A stretch of 64,000 bases of DNA, taken from contig NZ_JAOQNG010000005.1 in NCBI RefSeq assembly GCF_025961225.1, positions 434,001 to 498,000 on the forward strand, read 5' to 3'. The translations under genes were made by a program, and so were the position numbers. Shown here one piece after another: positions 7,509-17,100 of this stretch (positions within the stretch are counted from its first letter, which is position 1; each line of letters opens with the position of its first letter). Source of the DNA: Azospirillum canadense (GTDB lineage Bacteria > Pseudomonadota > Alphaproteobacteria > Azospirillales > Azospirillaceae). The notes under the pieces were generated by a model, which saw only the letters and a list, made by a program, of their open reading frames with translations, ran no database searches and was not told where the DNA came from.

Positions 7509-7868
7509 ATGACCACCACTGCTGACGTCCTCTACGCCACCCCCGTCGCCCTGATTGGCAAGCACGAGTGGCGCCTGATCGTGACGCCCAGCACCACGCT
7601 TGAACTCGTGAACGGCACCTGGACCCAGGTTCCCTGCCGCGTGACCGCTTACGAGTACCGCCGCATTGGTGACACCATCTGGCACCCTGCCCGCCACTGG
7701 CCGACCTACAACCACAACGACGGTTGCTTCGCCGGCCTCCCCCGCACCCTCGGCCCCAAGGTCTACGACTCCCACGAAGCCGCCATCAAAGCCGCCTTGA
7801 ACCCGCTGCCGCCCGGCGCCGCACCGGTCACGCCGCCGGCCCAGCCGTTCGACCTCTTCGCCGCCTGA
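7509..7868 (+). CDS. Hypothetical protein (119 aa), small-gene cluster member
   Basis: It begins MTTTADVLYATPVALIGKHE. It is rich in aromatic residues (WRLIVTPSTTLELVNGTWTQ, then HPARHWPTYNHNDG) and ends in a Pro/Ala-rich tail. The family is not recognised. The next gene starts 51 bases after its stop with no promoter module between, so the two probably form a bicistronic unit. Confidence 0.75.
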   Translation: MTTTADVLYATPVALIGKHEWRLIVTPSTTLELVNGTWTQVPCRVTAYEYRRIGDTIWHPARHWPTYNHNDGCFAGLPRTLGPKVYDSHEAAIKAALNPLPPGAAPVTPPAQPFDLFAA

Positions 7869-7918
7869 TCCAGTTGCCCCGTCACATCCCATCCTACCCC
7901 CACCAGGACTCCACCCCC

Positions 7919-8221
7919 ATGACCTCCACCTCCTCCCAACGCCGCCACCGTCAGCTGGACGAAACCTTCCTCACCAACGCCGACGCCTTCGCCCGGGCAC
8001 GCCACCTCGCGAAGCACGGCCGAGACGATCGCGTCGTCTACCGCGACCGCACCGGTCTCTGGCACGTCTCCATCCCCACCGCCGCCACCCTGAAGGCCGC
8101 CCTCCTCGCCATCGGCACCGCCGGCCATTTCTCCGTCATCGACCGCAAGTCCATCTCCCACCGCTACAACTGGAGCATGGCCCTCCGCTGGTTCCGCAAC
8201 GCCCGCGCCGGGTATGCCTAA
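7919..8221 (+). CDS. Hypothetical basic protein (100 aa), small-gene cluster member
   Basis: It begins MTSTSSQRRHRQLDETFLTN. It is basic and helical, with ARARHLAKHGRDDRVVYRDR followed by TGLWHVSIPTAATLKAALLA. Nucleic-acid binding is possible from the charge but unsupported by a motif. It is probably cotranscribed with the gene ending at 7868. Confidence 0.7.
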   Translation: MTSTSSQRRHRQLDETFLTNADAFARARHLAKHGRDDRVVYRDRTGLWHVSIPTAATLKAALLAIGTAGHFSVIDRKSISHRYNWSMALRWFRNARAGYA

Positions 8222-8307
8222 TCCCTCCATCCCCCGCCACGGCACCCACCGCCGCACAGCGCCAGCGTCCACCAGGGCACGGTTTCGTTTTCACCTCTGT
8301 CCCACCT

Positions 8308-8359
8308 GCATACCGCCCACCCGCGCCGCCGCCCCGCGCCGCCCGCCATCCGCTACAAT
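8308..8359 (+). promoter_or_regulatory. Repeated promoter module, copy 7
   Basis: GCATACCGCC (8308-8317; one mismatch), a 36-nt spacer with CGCCGCCC, then TACAAT (8354-8359, in GCTACAAT) followed by CAAACCATCAAG. The gene starts at 8387. Confidence 0.65.
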
Positions 8360-8386
8360 CAAACCATCAAGACTACGGAGGCCACC

Positions 8387-9019
8387 ATGAGCACCAACTT
8401 CACCGTCGGCCAGACGGTCATCTGCAACGGCTACGACGGCACCGTCACCACGATCGGCGACGGCCAGCTTGCCGGCATGGTGGACGTCCGCGTCCCCGGT
8501 GGCATCACCTGCGTCTCCGCCACCGAACTCGCCCGCTTCAATGACGAGAAGTATCGCGTCGGCGAAGCGCACTGGAACCAGGAGATGCAGATCGCCACCC
8601 AACCAACCACCCTCACCGCCATCAACCAGCAGACCCTCGGCCCGCTGTTCGTCGCTGAGGAGACCAGCATCGCTTCCAGTGCTGTGGACGTCTTCATCGC
8701 TGACTGCAGCACGGACACGGCCTCTCTGCAGGCCGAAGCCCCACACACCGCCCGCCTTCTCGCCGCCAGCTACACGGCTTTCGACGGTGCGGGCCGCGCC
8801 CTCGGGATCGACGCCACCACCATGGCGGAAAGCCTCGGCCCGCAGGGTCTGGCGGCTGTCGTGCGCGCCCTCGAAGCACTCGCGAACTGGGGCCGCGAAT
8901 TCACCAGCCCGACTGACGCCAATTCCCCGCACGACCTCCTCATCAATGGCCTCAAGGCCGCCGCCGCGGCACGGAGCATGACCATGGACGAATGGACGCG
9001 CAGCCCCCACTGCACCTGA
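8387..9019 (+). CDS. Hypothetical protein (210 aa), small-gene cluster member
   Basis: It begins MSTNFTVGQTVICNGYDGTV and has a good ribosome site (CGGAGG five bases before ATG). The first 55 residues (VGQTVICNGYDG, then VDVRVPGG and CVSATELARF) resemble small SH3-like or KOW-like beta-barrel folds. The rest is helical and acidic. The fold guess is weak and no function is proposed. Confidence 0.75.
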   Translation: MSTNFTVGQTVICNGYDGTVTTIGDGQLAGMVDVRVPGGITCVSATELARFNDEKYRVGEAHWNQEMQIATQPTTLTAINQQTLGPLFVAEETSIASSAVDVFIADCSTDTASLQAEAPHTARLLAASYTAFDGAGRALGIDATTMAESLGPQGLAAVVRALEALANWGREFTSPTDANSPHDLLINGLKAAAAARSMTMDEWTRSPHCT

Positions 9020-9106
9020 TCCAGTCCCCCACCGCTCCAGCCCCGCCGGTCACCCGGAAGCGCGGTTCAAAGCCATCGATCCCCAGTCCCCAGGAGCCTC
9101 GCCACC

Positions 9107-9643
9107 ATGCTGCACCCCACCCCCGACACCGTCATCATCACTCCCGCCGACGCTGTTTCCGCGGCGGACGCGTTGACCCAGATCGAGGCCATGATGGACG
9201 TCCAATCGCGCCTAAAACACTACACCCTCCCCTGCAGCGGCGGAGGAGCGAACGGCGCCCCCGACGTCGTCGAATTCGCCATTGACCGCGCGACCGCCCA
9301 GACCATCCTCAACTTGGCCGCCATCGCCCGCACCCACACCCTGCTGCGCATCGAACGCGCCTACTCTGGCGCCCTCTGGCTGGACGATGAGGACGACCAG
9401 ATCGAAGCCACCGTCGAACTCGTGAGCCTCAACATCGGCCCGGACAGCTTCTGGCTCTCCTGCCACCGCAAGGGCAGCGGCAACGCCATCGAATCCGCCA
9501 CCCTCGACCTCACCCCCCTCGCCACCCACTTCGCCCTCCCCCTTCCGACCGCGCCCACCACGCCGCCGCCTTCCGCCGCCCCGCGCGCCGCCACCCTGAT
9601 CGACCCCAACCTCGAAGACGCCCCCGACGCCTACCCGTCCTGA
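9107..9643 (+). CDS. Hypothetical protein (178 aa), small-gene cluster member
   Basis: It begins MLHPTPDTVIITPADAVSAA and is preceded by CAGGAG at a suitable distance. The body (VVEFAIDRATAQTILNLAAI, then LRIERAYSGALWLDDEDDQI) looks like an alpha/beta domain. The tail is Pro/Ala-rich. No promoter module precedes it, so it probably rides on the transcript of the 8387 gene. A terminator follows. Confidence 0.75.
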   Translation: MLHPTPDTVIITPADAVSAADALTQIEAMMDVQSRLKHYTLPCSGGGANGAPDVVEFAIDRATAQTILNLAAIARTHTLLRIERAYSGALWLDDEDDQIEATVELVSLNIGPDSFWLSCHRKGSGNAIESATLDLTPLATHFALPLPTAPTTPPPSAAPRAATLIDPNLEDAPDAYPS

Positions 9644-9674
9644 CCATCCACCTCCACCCTCCCGCCTCCTCCCC

Positions 9675-9701
9675 AAGCCCGGCCCCAGCGCCGGGCTTTT
9701 T
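9675..9701 (+). terminator. Rho-independent terminator closing the small-gene cluster
   Basis: AAGCCCGG (9675-9682) pairs with CCGGGCTT (9691-9698) followed by TTT. It ends the run of plus-strand small genes. About 280 bases without a recognisable gene follow before the convergent parA-like gene. Confidence 0.8.
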
Positions 9702-9981
9702 GCTTCTCCCTCCACCCCCGCCGACCCCTCACCCCCTCGGCCAGCCACCCTCGCAAGCCTCGGGTGGCCTTCTCGACTTGAAAGGCGCTGCCTTTCATGC
9801 CTTCGGCACCTTCTCAAAGCCCCCGGCGCCCCACGCCGGGCGCGCCTCCGGCGCGCCTTTGCTCCCACGCACGCCCCCTCTCCTCGCCGCAAAAAGCAAC
9901 GGGGGCCTGGATCGCTCCAAGCCCCCGCCGCCATCACCACCCAAGCACGCCGCCCGGGCAGCGCCGCCGCAGATCGCCGCC

Positions 9982-11019
9982 TTACCCTGCCGCGTCCCGC
10001 TCCGGGATCCTCGGCACCCCGCCACGCAGCAGACCGCTGTCGATCATCTCGTCCACGACCTCGCGGTACCACGCTAGCATCTGGTTGTAACCACGCCGCA
10101 TGGCCACGGTGGACAGCGTCGGCCAGGTCTCCGCGATCTCGTCCTCCGTCATGGCGAGCAGCTTGACGGGCGTCAGACGCGCTTGATCCATGAGTTGCCA
10201 GAGTTCGGACGTGCACTTCTTCACGTGGATCGTCTTGGACGCCGTCGTCTCGCCCAGAGCCAGCACCTTTCGCCAGTGCTCGCTGTGCTCGTATTTGGTG
10301 AACGGCCCGTCCCGCCAGTTCAGCACGACGAAGCAGCGCAGGTCGACGCCATGCGGGGCGCACAGCTTCCGCATCGCCTCGATGGCATCGGCCGTCGCGG
10401 TCAGGGCGCGGTCATCGGCCGTCGTCGGCACGAGGAAGTCGATCCCGATTCCCCGCCGCGCCCAGTCGATCCCGACCTCGCCCATGGCCGCCCATTCCAG
10501 GAACGGATCGATGACGTTCGCCCCGAAGTCCACGAGGCACCGCCGCTGCAGCAGCGTGGCGCCCAAGTTGTCGAAGTGGCTGTAGGCGAGCGTCGGGTCC
10601 TGCGCGAGATCGCTGGCCGTCGGCGCCAACTCGAACGGCATCACCTTGTCGAAGCGCCGCGCCAGGTTCGACCCGTTCCGATCACCACCCGGCTGGACGT
10701 CTACGTCGAGCAGACTGACGCTCGGCACGGCCACCGCCCGCAGCTGCTCCTCGAACTGCTGCACCGCCGGCTTCCCCCGCACGGCCGGCTTCGCCTTCGC
10801 GAACACCTCGGCACCGCGCAGCGCATCGGCGAGAAGCATGGTCGTGGTCGTCTTGCCCACGCCCCCCACCCGGTTCGCCACGATCCCATGCCGCAGCGTC
10901 ACCACCTCCTTGCCCGCCCCGTCCTTACCCGTAGCGGCCTTCCCGCCGCCCTCACCACTCGCCGCCGTCCCCGCCGCCGCTTTCGCATCGGCCGTGTTCA
11001 TCCCAGTCGTCGCAGTCAT
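9982..11019 (-). CDS. ParA-family ATPase
   Basis: This 345-aa protein begins MTATTGMNTADAKAAAGTAA, with a good ribosome site (GAAGGAG) before ATG 11019. After a Gly/Ala/Lys-rich N-terminus of about 40 residues comes a deviant Walker A, RVGGVGKTTTT (residues 50-60). The first residue of the usual KGGVGKT signature lysine is replaced by Val. SLLDVDVQPGGDRN and the later CLVDFGANV give Walker B-like strands. ParA/MinD family proteins partition plasmids or position complexes, and some relaxase operons carry one. It lies 23 bases downstream of a putative DNA-binding protein gene on the same strand, so the pair could be a partition or relaxosome operon. Confidence 0.75.
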   Translation of the reverse strand: MTATTGMNTADAKAAAGTAASGEGGGKAATGKDGAGKEVVTLRHGIVANRVGGVGKTTTTMLLADALRGAEVFAKAKPAVRGKPAVQQFEEQLRAVAVPSVSLLDVDVQPGGDRNGSNLARRFDKVMPFELAPTASDLAQDPTLAYSHFDNLGATLLQRRCLVDFGANVIDPFLEWAAMGEVGIDWARRGIGIDFLVPTTADDRALTATADAIEAMRKLCAPHGVDLRCFVVLNWRDGPFTKYEHSEHWRKVLALGETTASKTIHVKKCTSELWQLMDQARLTPVKLLAMTEDEIAETWPTLSTVAMRRGYNQMLAWYREVVDEMIDSGLLRGGVPRIPERDAAG

Positions 11020-11042
11020 GACGTCATCACTCCTTCATGGTT

Positions 11043-11927
11043 TCAGTTGAGCAACACGATCCCGTCAGGCGGTTTCCACGCCTTCGTGTCCGGGTCCCAG
11101 ACGGACTCGCCATCCCAATCCGGCGGCGGTCCACGAAGCACCCCGCCCGACGGCGAGGCGCCCCAAAACTCGAAATCGTCCATGACCGTCCATTCCCGCC
11201 GCGGCTTCTCTGACCGTTTCGGCTCCGGCAACGGCGACGCCTCCTGCCCACCATTGCCCAGCGCCGCTTCCCGTTCGTTCACACCACGCTGGGTCCTCGG
11301 CCTCGGCCGCAGCGACATGCGCTCCTCAACCGGCCGCAACGCCACCCCCCGATCCCCTCCCCCACCGATCTCCCCTCTCATACCCGCCGGCGCGCGCTCC
11401 GCGCGCGCCACCTCCCCACCCGCCAACTCCCCGCCATCCCGCCCAGCCCCCAAGCCCGTACCCCCAGGGCTCGCCGCCACGGCCGCGCCACCCCCTTCCG
11501 CCGCCCGTCCCGCGTCCGCCCCCGTCCCGCCGACGCCACCCGTACCCCCAGGGGATCCGCCCCAGGCCCCATTCAGTCCACCAGCACCATCGCCAGCCTC
11601 CCGCCCCTTTTTGATCGCGCGCCACGATCCGCGTCCAATCCGACGATCGACCTCCCGCTGGTACAGCTTGCGCACATAGTTGAGCGTCCACGCCTTCCCG
11701 CTTTTGCGATGTACGCGCGACTGCTCCAGCATCGCGATGACGTCCGCCCAACACCAGCCCGCCTCTTCGCGCTGCTTCTTGATGACATCGAAGAGTTTGC
11801 TCATCCGCGCAGCGTCCGTGTCGTCGCCATGAACGGCGCCAGCACGCCTCTTTGGCTGCGGCGTGTGCAGCCTCGAACAGGCGATATAGCGCTCGACAAA
11901 GTCCTCGTCTTCGCCCCGCTCCGCCAT
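11043..11927 (-). CDS. Hypothetical protein with recombinase-like helical DNA-binding segment
   Basis: The start at 11927 (MAERGEDEDFVERYIACSRL) is preferred over 11999 because a G-rich ribosome site precedes it and a probable -10 (TTAAAA, opposite 12003-12008) lies immediately upstream of the longer start. Residues 45-95 (FDVIKKQREEAGWCWADVIA, then KSGKAWTLNYVRKLYQRE) resemble the small helical domain found in serine recombinases and plasmid accessory proteins. A long Gly/Ala-rich linker follows, ending in a short conserved-looking tail, WDPDTKAWKPPDGIVLLN. Together with the ParA-like gene it may bind a plasmid site in the adjacent intergenic region. Confidence 0.6.
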   Translation of the reverse strand: MAERGEDEDFVERYIACSRLHTPQPKRRAGAVHGDDTDAARMSKLFDVIKKQREEAGWCWADVIAMLEQSRVHRKSGKAWTLNYVRKLYQREVDRRIGRGSWRAIKKGREAGDGAGGLNGAWGGSPGGTGGVGGTGADAGRAAEGGGAAVAASPGGTGLGAGRDGGELAGGEVARAERAPAGMRGEIGGGGDRGVALRPVEERMSLRPRPRTQRGVNEREAALGNGGQEASPLPEPKRSEKPRREWTVMDDFEFWGASPSGGVLRGPPPDWDGESVWDPDTKAWKPPDGIVLLN

Positions 11928-11999
11928 GCCTGCCCCACCACTTCCAGAGTTTTTGACACCCAGCGACGTCCAGTCTGCGGCGTCTCTTGATCCCGTCAT

Positions 12000-13268
12000 T
12001 CGTTTTAAGCACTACGCCACCCGCCCACCCGCTGCAACCATTTTTCGTCCTGTTGCCGCTCGCCCGCGCAGCGTGTGTTGCTGCGCCGTTGCCACTCCCT
12101 GTCACGCCGTTGCGCCCTCTGGTGCTGCGCTTCTGTCGCCCTCCGCGCCGCCTTGGTGCCGCGTCTGTTGCGCCCTGCCTGCCCCTGTTGCCGCTCTCGT
12201 GCCACTCTCCGCCGCGCCCGTTGCGGTAATGGTGCTGCTGCGTTGCCGCTCTGATGCTGCGCTCCGTCGCTCGGCGGCCCACCTCGGCTCCAGTCTCGCC
12301 AATCATCCACGCCGCCACCAGCCCCACGCCACACTTCCTCCACCCCCGCGTGCACCAACCCCACCCCAAGAATCGCCCGCGCGCGGCGCCTTCGGCACCG
12401 CGTTTGGACGCCCACGTCAAGCCTCCAGCCCAGCGCCAGCCACGCCACCACACCTCACGACGCCACGCCGCGCTCCCAGCACGACCACCAGCGCCTGGAC
12501 AGCGACCGCCATCACCATCCAGCCAGCCACGCGCATACGCAGCCAGATCAACGCCTTCGTCCAGATCATCAGGGCACGGGCACGCGCAGCGCCTCGACAG
12601 CGAACAACCTCGGCCTGGCTCCAGCACGACGCCATGGACAGTTCACTTCCGCGGCATCTCAGCACGCTGCACAGCATGTCAGAGGGGGCAGAGAAGCAGA
12701 GGCGCCAGCGTCTCCACAGCGCGCGTCAACGCTTTGATCAGCCTGCATCTTCGCAGCGTCGCCAGATCGCAGATCGCCTTCTTCACAGCCAGCCAGCACA
12801 GACGCGCAGTCACGGCACGTCAGGTCGCGGCGGCGCTCACTCGGAAGCGCGCGATTCTCAGCGCGTCAGCGCCAACGCGCGCTCGGCCTGGTCTCGGCGC
12901 ACGAGCAGCGCGCAGCAGCTGGGCAGGCAACGCATCGGCAGCGCTCGCTCGTCCGCGGCACAGCAAGCCAGTGGCAGCGCCAGTCGATCAGGGCACGCAG
13001 CGCGGAGAACGCATCAGCAGCGGAAGGGGCTCGCTCAGCACGGTCACGGTCACGGCTCACGGGCAGCGCGCAGCAGCTGGGCAGGCACCGTTTCGGCGGC
13101 GCGTTGGCTACTCGGAGTTGTGCGGCAGCGGACAGGCAGCGGAAGGTGGCGGCCTACGGCATTGGTCAACACACCTGTGCATCAATATGCACGGAAACTC
13201 CGGATCTGATAGCCATCCCCGCCTGTATCCTTGAATTTTCAATACCTTATGCGCTCCCGCCGTCGGCA
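12000..13268. other. Large divergent intergenic region with base-composition switch; candidate oriT or origin
   Basis: This is about 1.3 kb between the minus-strand ParA operon and the plus-strand relaxase operon. From 12061 to 12300 the top strand has, by hand count, 9 A and 58 T. After about 12300 the bias reverses (12661-12720: 16 A, 5 T; 12961-13020: 16 A, 4 T). Short elements recur, such as GCAGCGCGCAGCAGCTGGGC, ending near 12928 and again near 13082. ORFs on both strands are artefacts of missing stop codons. A transfer origin beside relaxase accessory genes is typical of MobF plasmids, but no nic site was identified. Confidence 0.45.
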
Positions 13269-13298
13269 TTTACAGCCGCACGGCCGGTCGGCTATGCT
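13269..13298 (+). promoter_or_regulatory. Probable sigma70-type promoter of the relaxase operon
   Basis: TTTACA (13269-13274), 18-nt spacer, TATGCT (13293-13298, in GGCTATGCT). The first gene of the operon starts 53 bases later. Confidence 0.55.
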
Positions 13299-13351
13299 CG
13301 TCATTCGAAAACCGGCGGCGGAGCCGGTGTCAAACCTCGGATGTTCAGGCT

Positions 13352-14068
13352 ATGGCCCCCACTCGCAAACGCACCGGCCTCCCCGCCGCGCCCGCCACCG
13401 CTTCGGATGTGCACCCAGCCGCCGTTTCTGTGCCGACGCCGACCACCGAAGCGCCATCCGCTGCCGTGTCGATTCCATGGGCCAGGGCCACCGGCACATT
13501 TATCCGCCTCGACGGTCGTCTGACCGGCCCCGACGCGGACTTCCTCCGCGCGGCCTCCCGCGACGGCGACACACCCATGGACACCGTGCGCCGCCTCCTC
13601 GCCGACCATTTCACGCTCGATACTGCGCACCGCGCACTTGCCGCGCGCGAAAGTGCCCTGACCGCCGACCTCACCCGTATGGCCGACTCCCTCGAAGCCA
13701 TGCGGGACGTCTTCATTGCCCTCCAGAAGAGTCACGACGGCATGGTCGCGTTCCTGCAACGGCTGACGGACGTCCAGCAGGGCACAGCCCGCGACGCCCG
13801 GACCATCGCCGCCGAGGTCGCTGTCGTCCGTGGCACCCTGATCGACGCCATAAGCTCGACATCCGCCGCGCAGCAGCAAGCCCTCGACGCCAACGCCCTC
13901 TCCGTCTCCGCCCTTCAGAAGATCGAGGACGCCGCGACCTACCTGAACGGCCTCGTCGACGCACTGGTACAAACAATCCTCACCGTCCCGCTCCCAACAG
14001 CCGCCACCAGCCTCTCCGCTGAGCATTCCGCCCCTCCCATCGCCCCGCCGCCGCATCCACCTCGGTGA
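13352..14068 (+). CDS. Putative relaxosome accessory protein (coiled-coil)
   Basis: This 238-aa protein begins MAPTRKRTGLPAAPATASDV. A Pro/Ala/Thr-rich N-terminus is followed by a domain around residues 47-90 (FIRLDGRLTGPDADFLRAAS, then MDTVRRLLADHF) and a long helical segment (residues 95-210) likely to form coiled coil. It sits directly before the MobF relaxase, where TrwA/TraK-type accessory DNA-binding proteins are usually found. The stop TGA overlaps a possible GTG start of the relaxase frame at 14065. The role is inferred from position; no RHH motif is obvious. Confidence 0.6.
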   Translation: MAPTRKRTGLPAAPATASDVHPAAVSVPTPTTEAPSAAVSIPWARATGTFIRLDGRLTGPDADFLRAASRDGDTPMDTVRRLLADHFTLDTAHRALAARESALTADLTRMADSLEAMRDVFIALQKSHDGMVAFLQRLTDVQQGTARDARTIAAEVAVVRGTLIDAISSTSAAQQQALDANALSVSALQKIEDAATYLNGLVDALVQTILTVPLPTAATSLSAEHSAPPIAPPPHPPR

Positions 14069-14148
14069 TCCTCACCGACGCGCAGCGGCGGCCCGGCGCC
14101 ATGGCGCCTCCGCCCCGAGCCTCGCCCCCACCTCCCGAGTCCCTCCCC

Positions 14149-17100
14149 ATGGTCCTTTCCATCGGCACCGACGGCGACGCCGACTATTACCTGGGTCACC
14201 AGGCCGACTACTACACGGGCGGCAGCGAGCCCATCGGCCGCTGGTACATGCCGGACGGCCAATTCGGGCTCAAAGACGGCGCCCAGATCGACAACGAGGT
14301 CTTCCGCACGCTCATGACCGGCATTGATCCGACCAACCCGGATCCCGGCACCAACGTCATCGGCCGCCCGCCGAAGGATCCGCGCAAGAAGCGCGTCAGC
14401 TCCTACGACCTCACCTTCTCCGTCCCGAAGTCCGTTTCCGTCCTCTGGGCGATCAGTGACAGCCAAATGCGGCACCGCGTCGAACGCCTCGTCGACGATG
14501 CCGTCCGCCGCACCCTCCAGACCGCGCAGGCCCACACCGCGTTTATTCGGCGTGGCCGAAACGGCACGGACATTCAGCCGACCCGTCTATTCGGCGCCAT
14601 CTTCCAGCACGGCGACGCGCGCCCGATGGACAATGGGAAGGGCGAACTCCTGTCCGATATGAACCTGCACCAGCACTGCGTGCTGATGAACCTCGGACAG
14701 GACGATCGCGGCGAATGGTACGCGATCCACGCTCAGGTCATCATGGACTGGAAGATGGCCCTCGGCGCTACGCACCACGCCGAACTGGCGCGGCTGCTCG
14801 AAGAAAGCCTTGGGTGCCGGATCCGCACCGTTGGCCGGAACGGCGAGTTTGAAGTGATCGGCGTGCCCGACGACGTCCTCGCACGCTTCTCCCGCCGCCG
14901 GACGCTCGTCAATGAAACGCTCAAAGCCTACGGACTGACCTCTGCCGAAGCCCCCGAACTTGCCGCCGCCATCACCCGCCTGTCCCGTGAGGCCAAGCCT
15001 GCCGTCGAGGACGCGGAAAGCGCGCAGACCCGGTTCGACCGCTGGGCCCGTGAAGCTCTTGAACTCGGCTTCACCGCCACCGAGGTGCTGGCCTGCTTCA
15101 ACCACCCCTTCAGCGCGGAGGAGGAACACCTCCGGGACCTCGCCTTCGACGACCGTCTCAAGACGTTGGCAAAAGACATCACGGAAACGGAGGCTACCCT
15201 CGAGCTGAGTGACGTCCACCGGGCCGTGGCCGCCATCTGCGCCGAACACGGCCGCGGCGCCGACGACGTAGAGCGCATTGTTGCCACCTTGATCGATCCC
15301 ATCCCTCTCCCGGACGACCTTCTGTCCTGGGACGACGCCCGTTTCGACGCCTTCGTCGAGGACAAGATCGCCTCCGGCAAGCTGGTCGCCCTCCCCTCCA
15401 CCCTGACCGACAACGCTGGACGCCGCCTTTACACAGCCCCCGACCTCATCCGAGCGGAACGCGGCATTTGGCAGGCCTGCGACCGCCATCGGCATGACAC
15501 CCGCCACGTCATCCCGAGTCACGCCGTCGAAGCCTTCATCAAGGATCTCCACCGCAAAGCCGCGGAAGCCCCATCGCCCGGCGAGGAGCCGGATCTCGCT
15601 CCGACCGAGGAGCAGGAGCACGCGCTTCGCCACGCCACCACCAGGGCAGGCCTTGTCGCTTCGCTCGAAGGTGCGGCCGGTGCCGGCAAATCGGTGACTT
15701 TGAAGCAGATAACCGCGCTCTACCGTGACATCCTCGGGCCCGCGCTCGGCGTCCCCTACCGCGTCATCGGATGCTCGGCGAAGTGGCTTACTGCGAAAGC
15801 CATGATCAAGGACGCCGACCTCGCCGACGAGGATGCCCGCGCCGCCGCCAAGTGGATCGCGGACATCGGCCTGGGCAAGGAGACCATCGACGAGCGCACC
15901 GTCCTCCTCGTGGACGAAGCGGGCCAGCTGGGTGACCGCGACCTCTACGATCTCCTGAAGCCTTTCACCGACGCTGGCGCCAAGGTCATTTTGACGGGCG
16001 ACCGCGCCCAGCAGCGAAGCGTCGGTGCCGGCCCTGCCCTCGACATCGTCGCCTCCGCTGTCGGCAGCTTCCGCCTGGAGCGTACTCAGCGCATGCGGCC
16101 CCAGGCCGATGACATCATCGTCCACCGCGACGGCATCTCCCGCGAAGAAGCCATTATCCGTGTCCATGGCCTATCGACGGAACAACAGCGCATTTTGGTG
16201 AAGGGCGCTACCCACGTCCTGCGCGAGGAGATCCGTGCCCGCTTCCGCGATCCGCACTACAAACTCTCGCCCGAAGACGTCCTGATCTGGGGCGAGAACC
16301 TGCCCCCGCTGGATGCTGTCAAGGCCGCTGCCTCGCTGCGGGATAACCAAAGAGCCCTGGCCTCACTGGTCCGAGGGCCCCTGAGCGAGGCCGCGCGCGC
16401 TAACGCACTCGCTTGGGCTGCCGACTCCGCCGCCACGATCTCCCCCGCGATGGTCTACCACTACCTGCACGGCCTTCCCTGGCAAATCGCGGAAAAGCGC
16501 GCCTCGCTCCTCACGATCGAAGAGGTCGACGCGCTCCTCAACGGACACGACACCGCGGTGCGCGCCGCCGTGCTCGCGTGGGCGGAGGACGACTCCTCTC
16601 CCGTCACCCACGCCGACGAACTCCGCTGGCTCGAAGGCCATGACCGCCGCACCGCCGAGGCGCGCGCCGCCGAGGCCGGGTCCACCACCCCGTCGCCACC
16701 ACGCGCCTCCGCCGCGAAGGCCGCCGCCCGTGCCTGGGCCAGACGCGCGGACTCCGCCCGGTCCAAAGCCGAGGACGTCTTGCACCACGTCTTTGGCCTC
16801 TCGTGGCCCGACGCTTTCAAGCGCATCGATGGCATGACGCCGAACGAACGGGCCGCCCTCCTGTCCAGCCCGTTCGACCGCGACTACAACGCCGCCGAAG
16901 CCGACGCCATCGCCAAGGCCGAGGATTGGGCCACTATGCCCACGGAGTTCGTCACCGCGGCCGACGTCCTCGTGCACGTCTACGGCTTCACCCGACCCGA
17001 TGCCGAAGCCCGCGCCGCAGCCATGTCGCCGCAGCAGCGCCGGAAGATGGTCGACCTCGACGTCCACCACACCACCGTCCGCGACGCCGGCCAGATCTGG

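Noticed and set aside
11926..13234. Overlapping ORFs of up to 433 aa on both strands
   Set aside because: Composition is Arg/Ser/Ala/Pro repeats produced by strand bias and lack of stop codons; no ribosome sites.
14587..16167. 526-aa minus ORF opposite the relaxase
   Set aside because: No domain; mirrors the codon bias of the relaxase frame.
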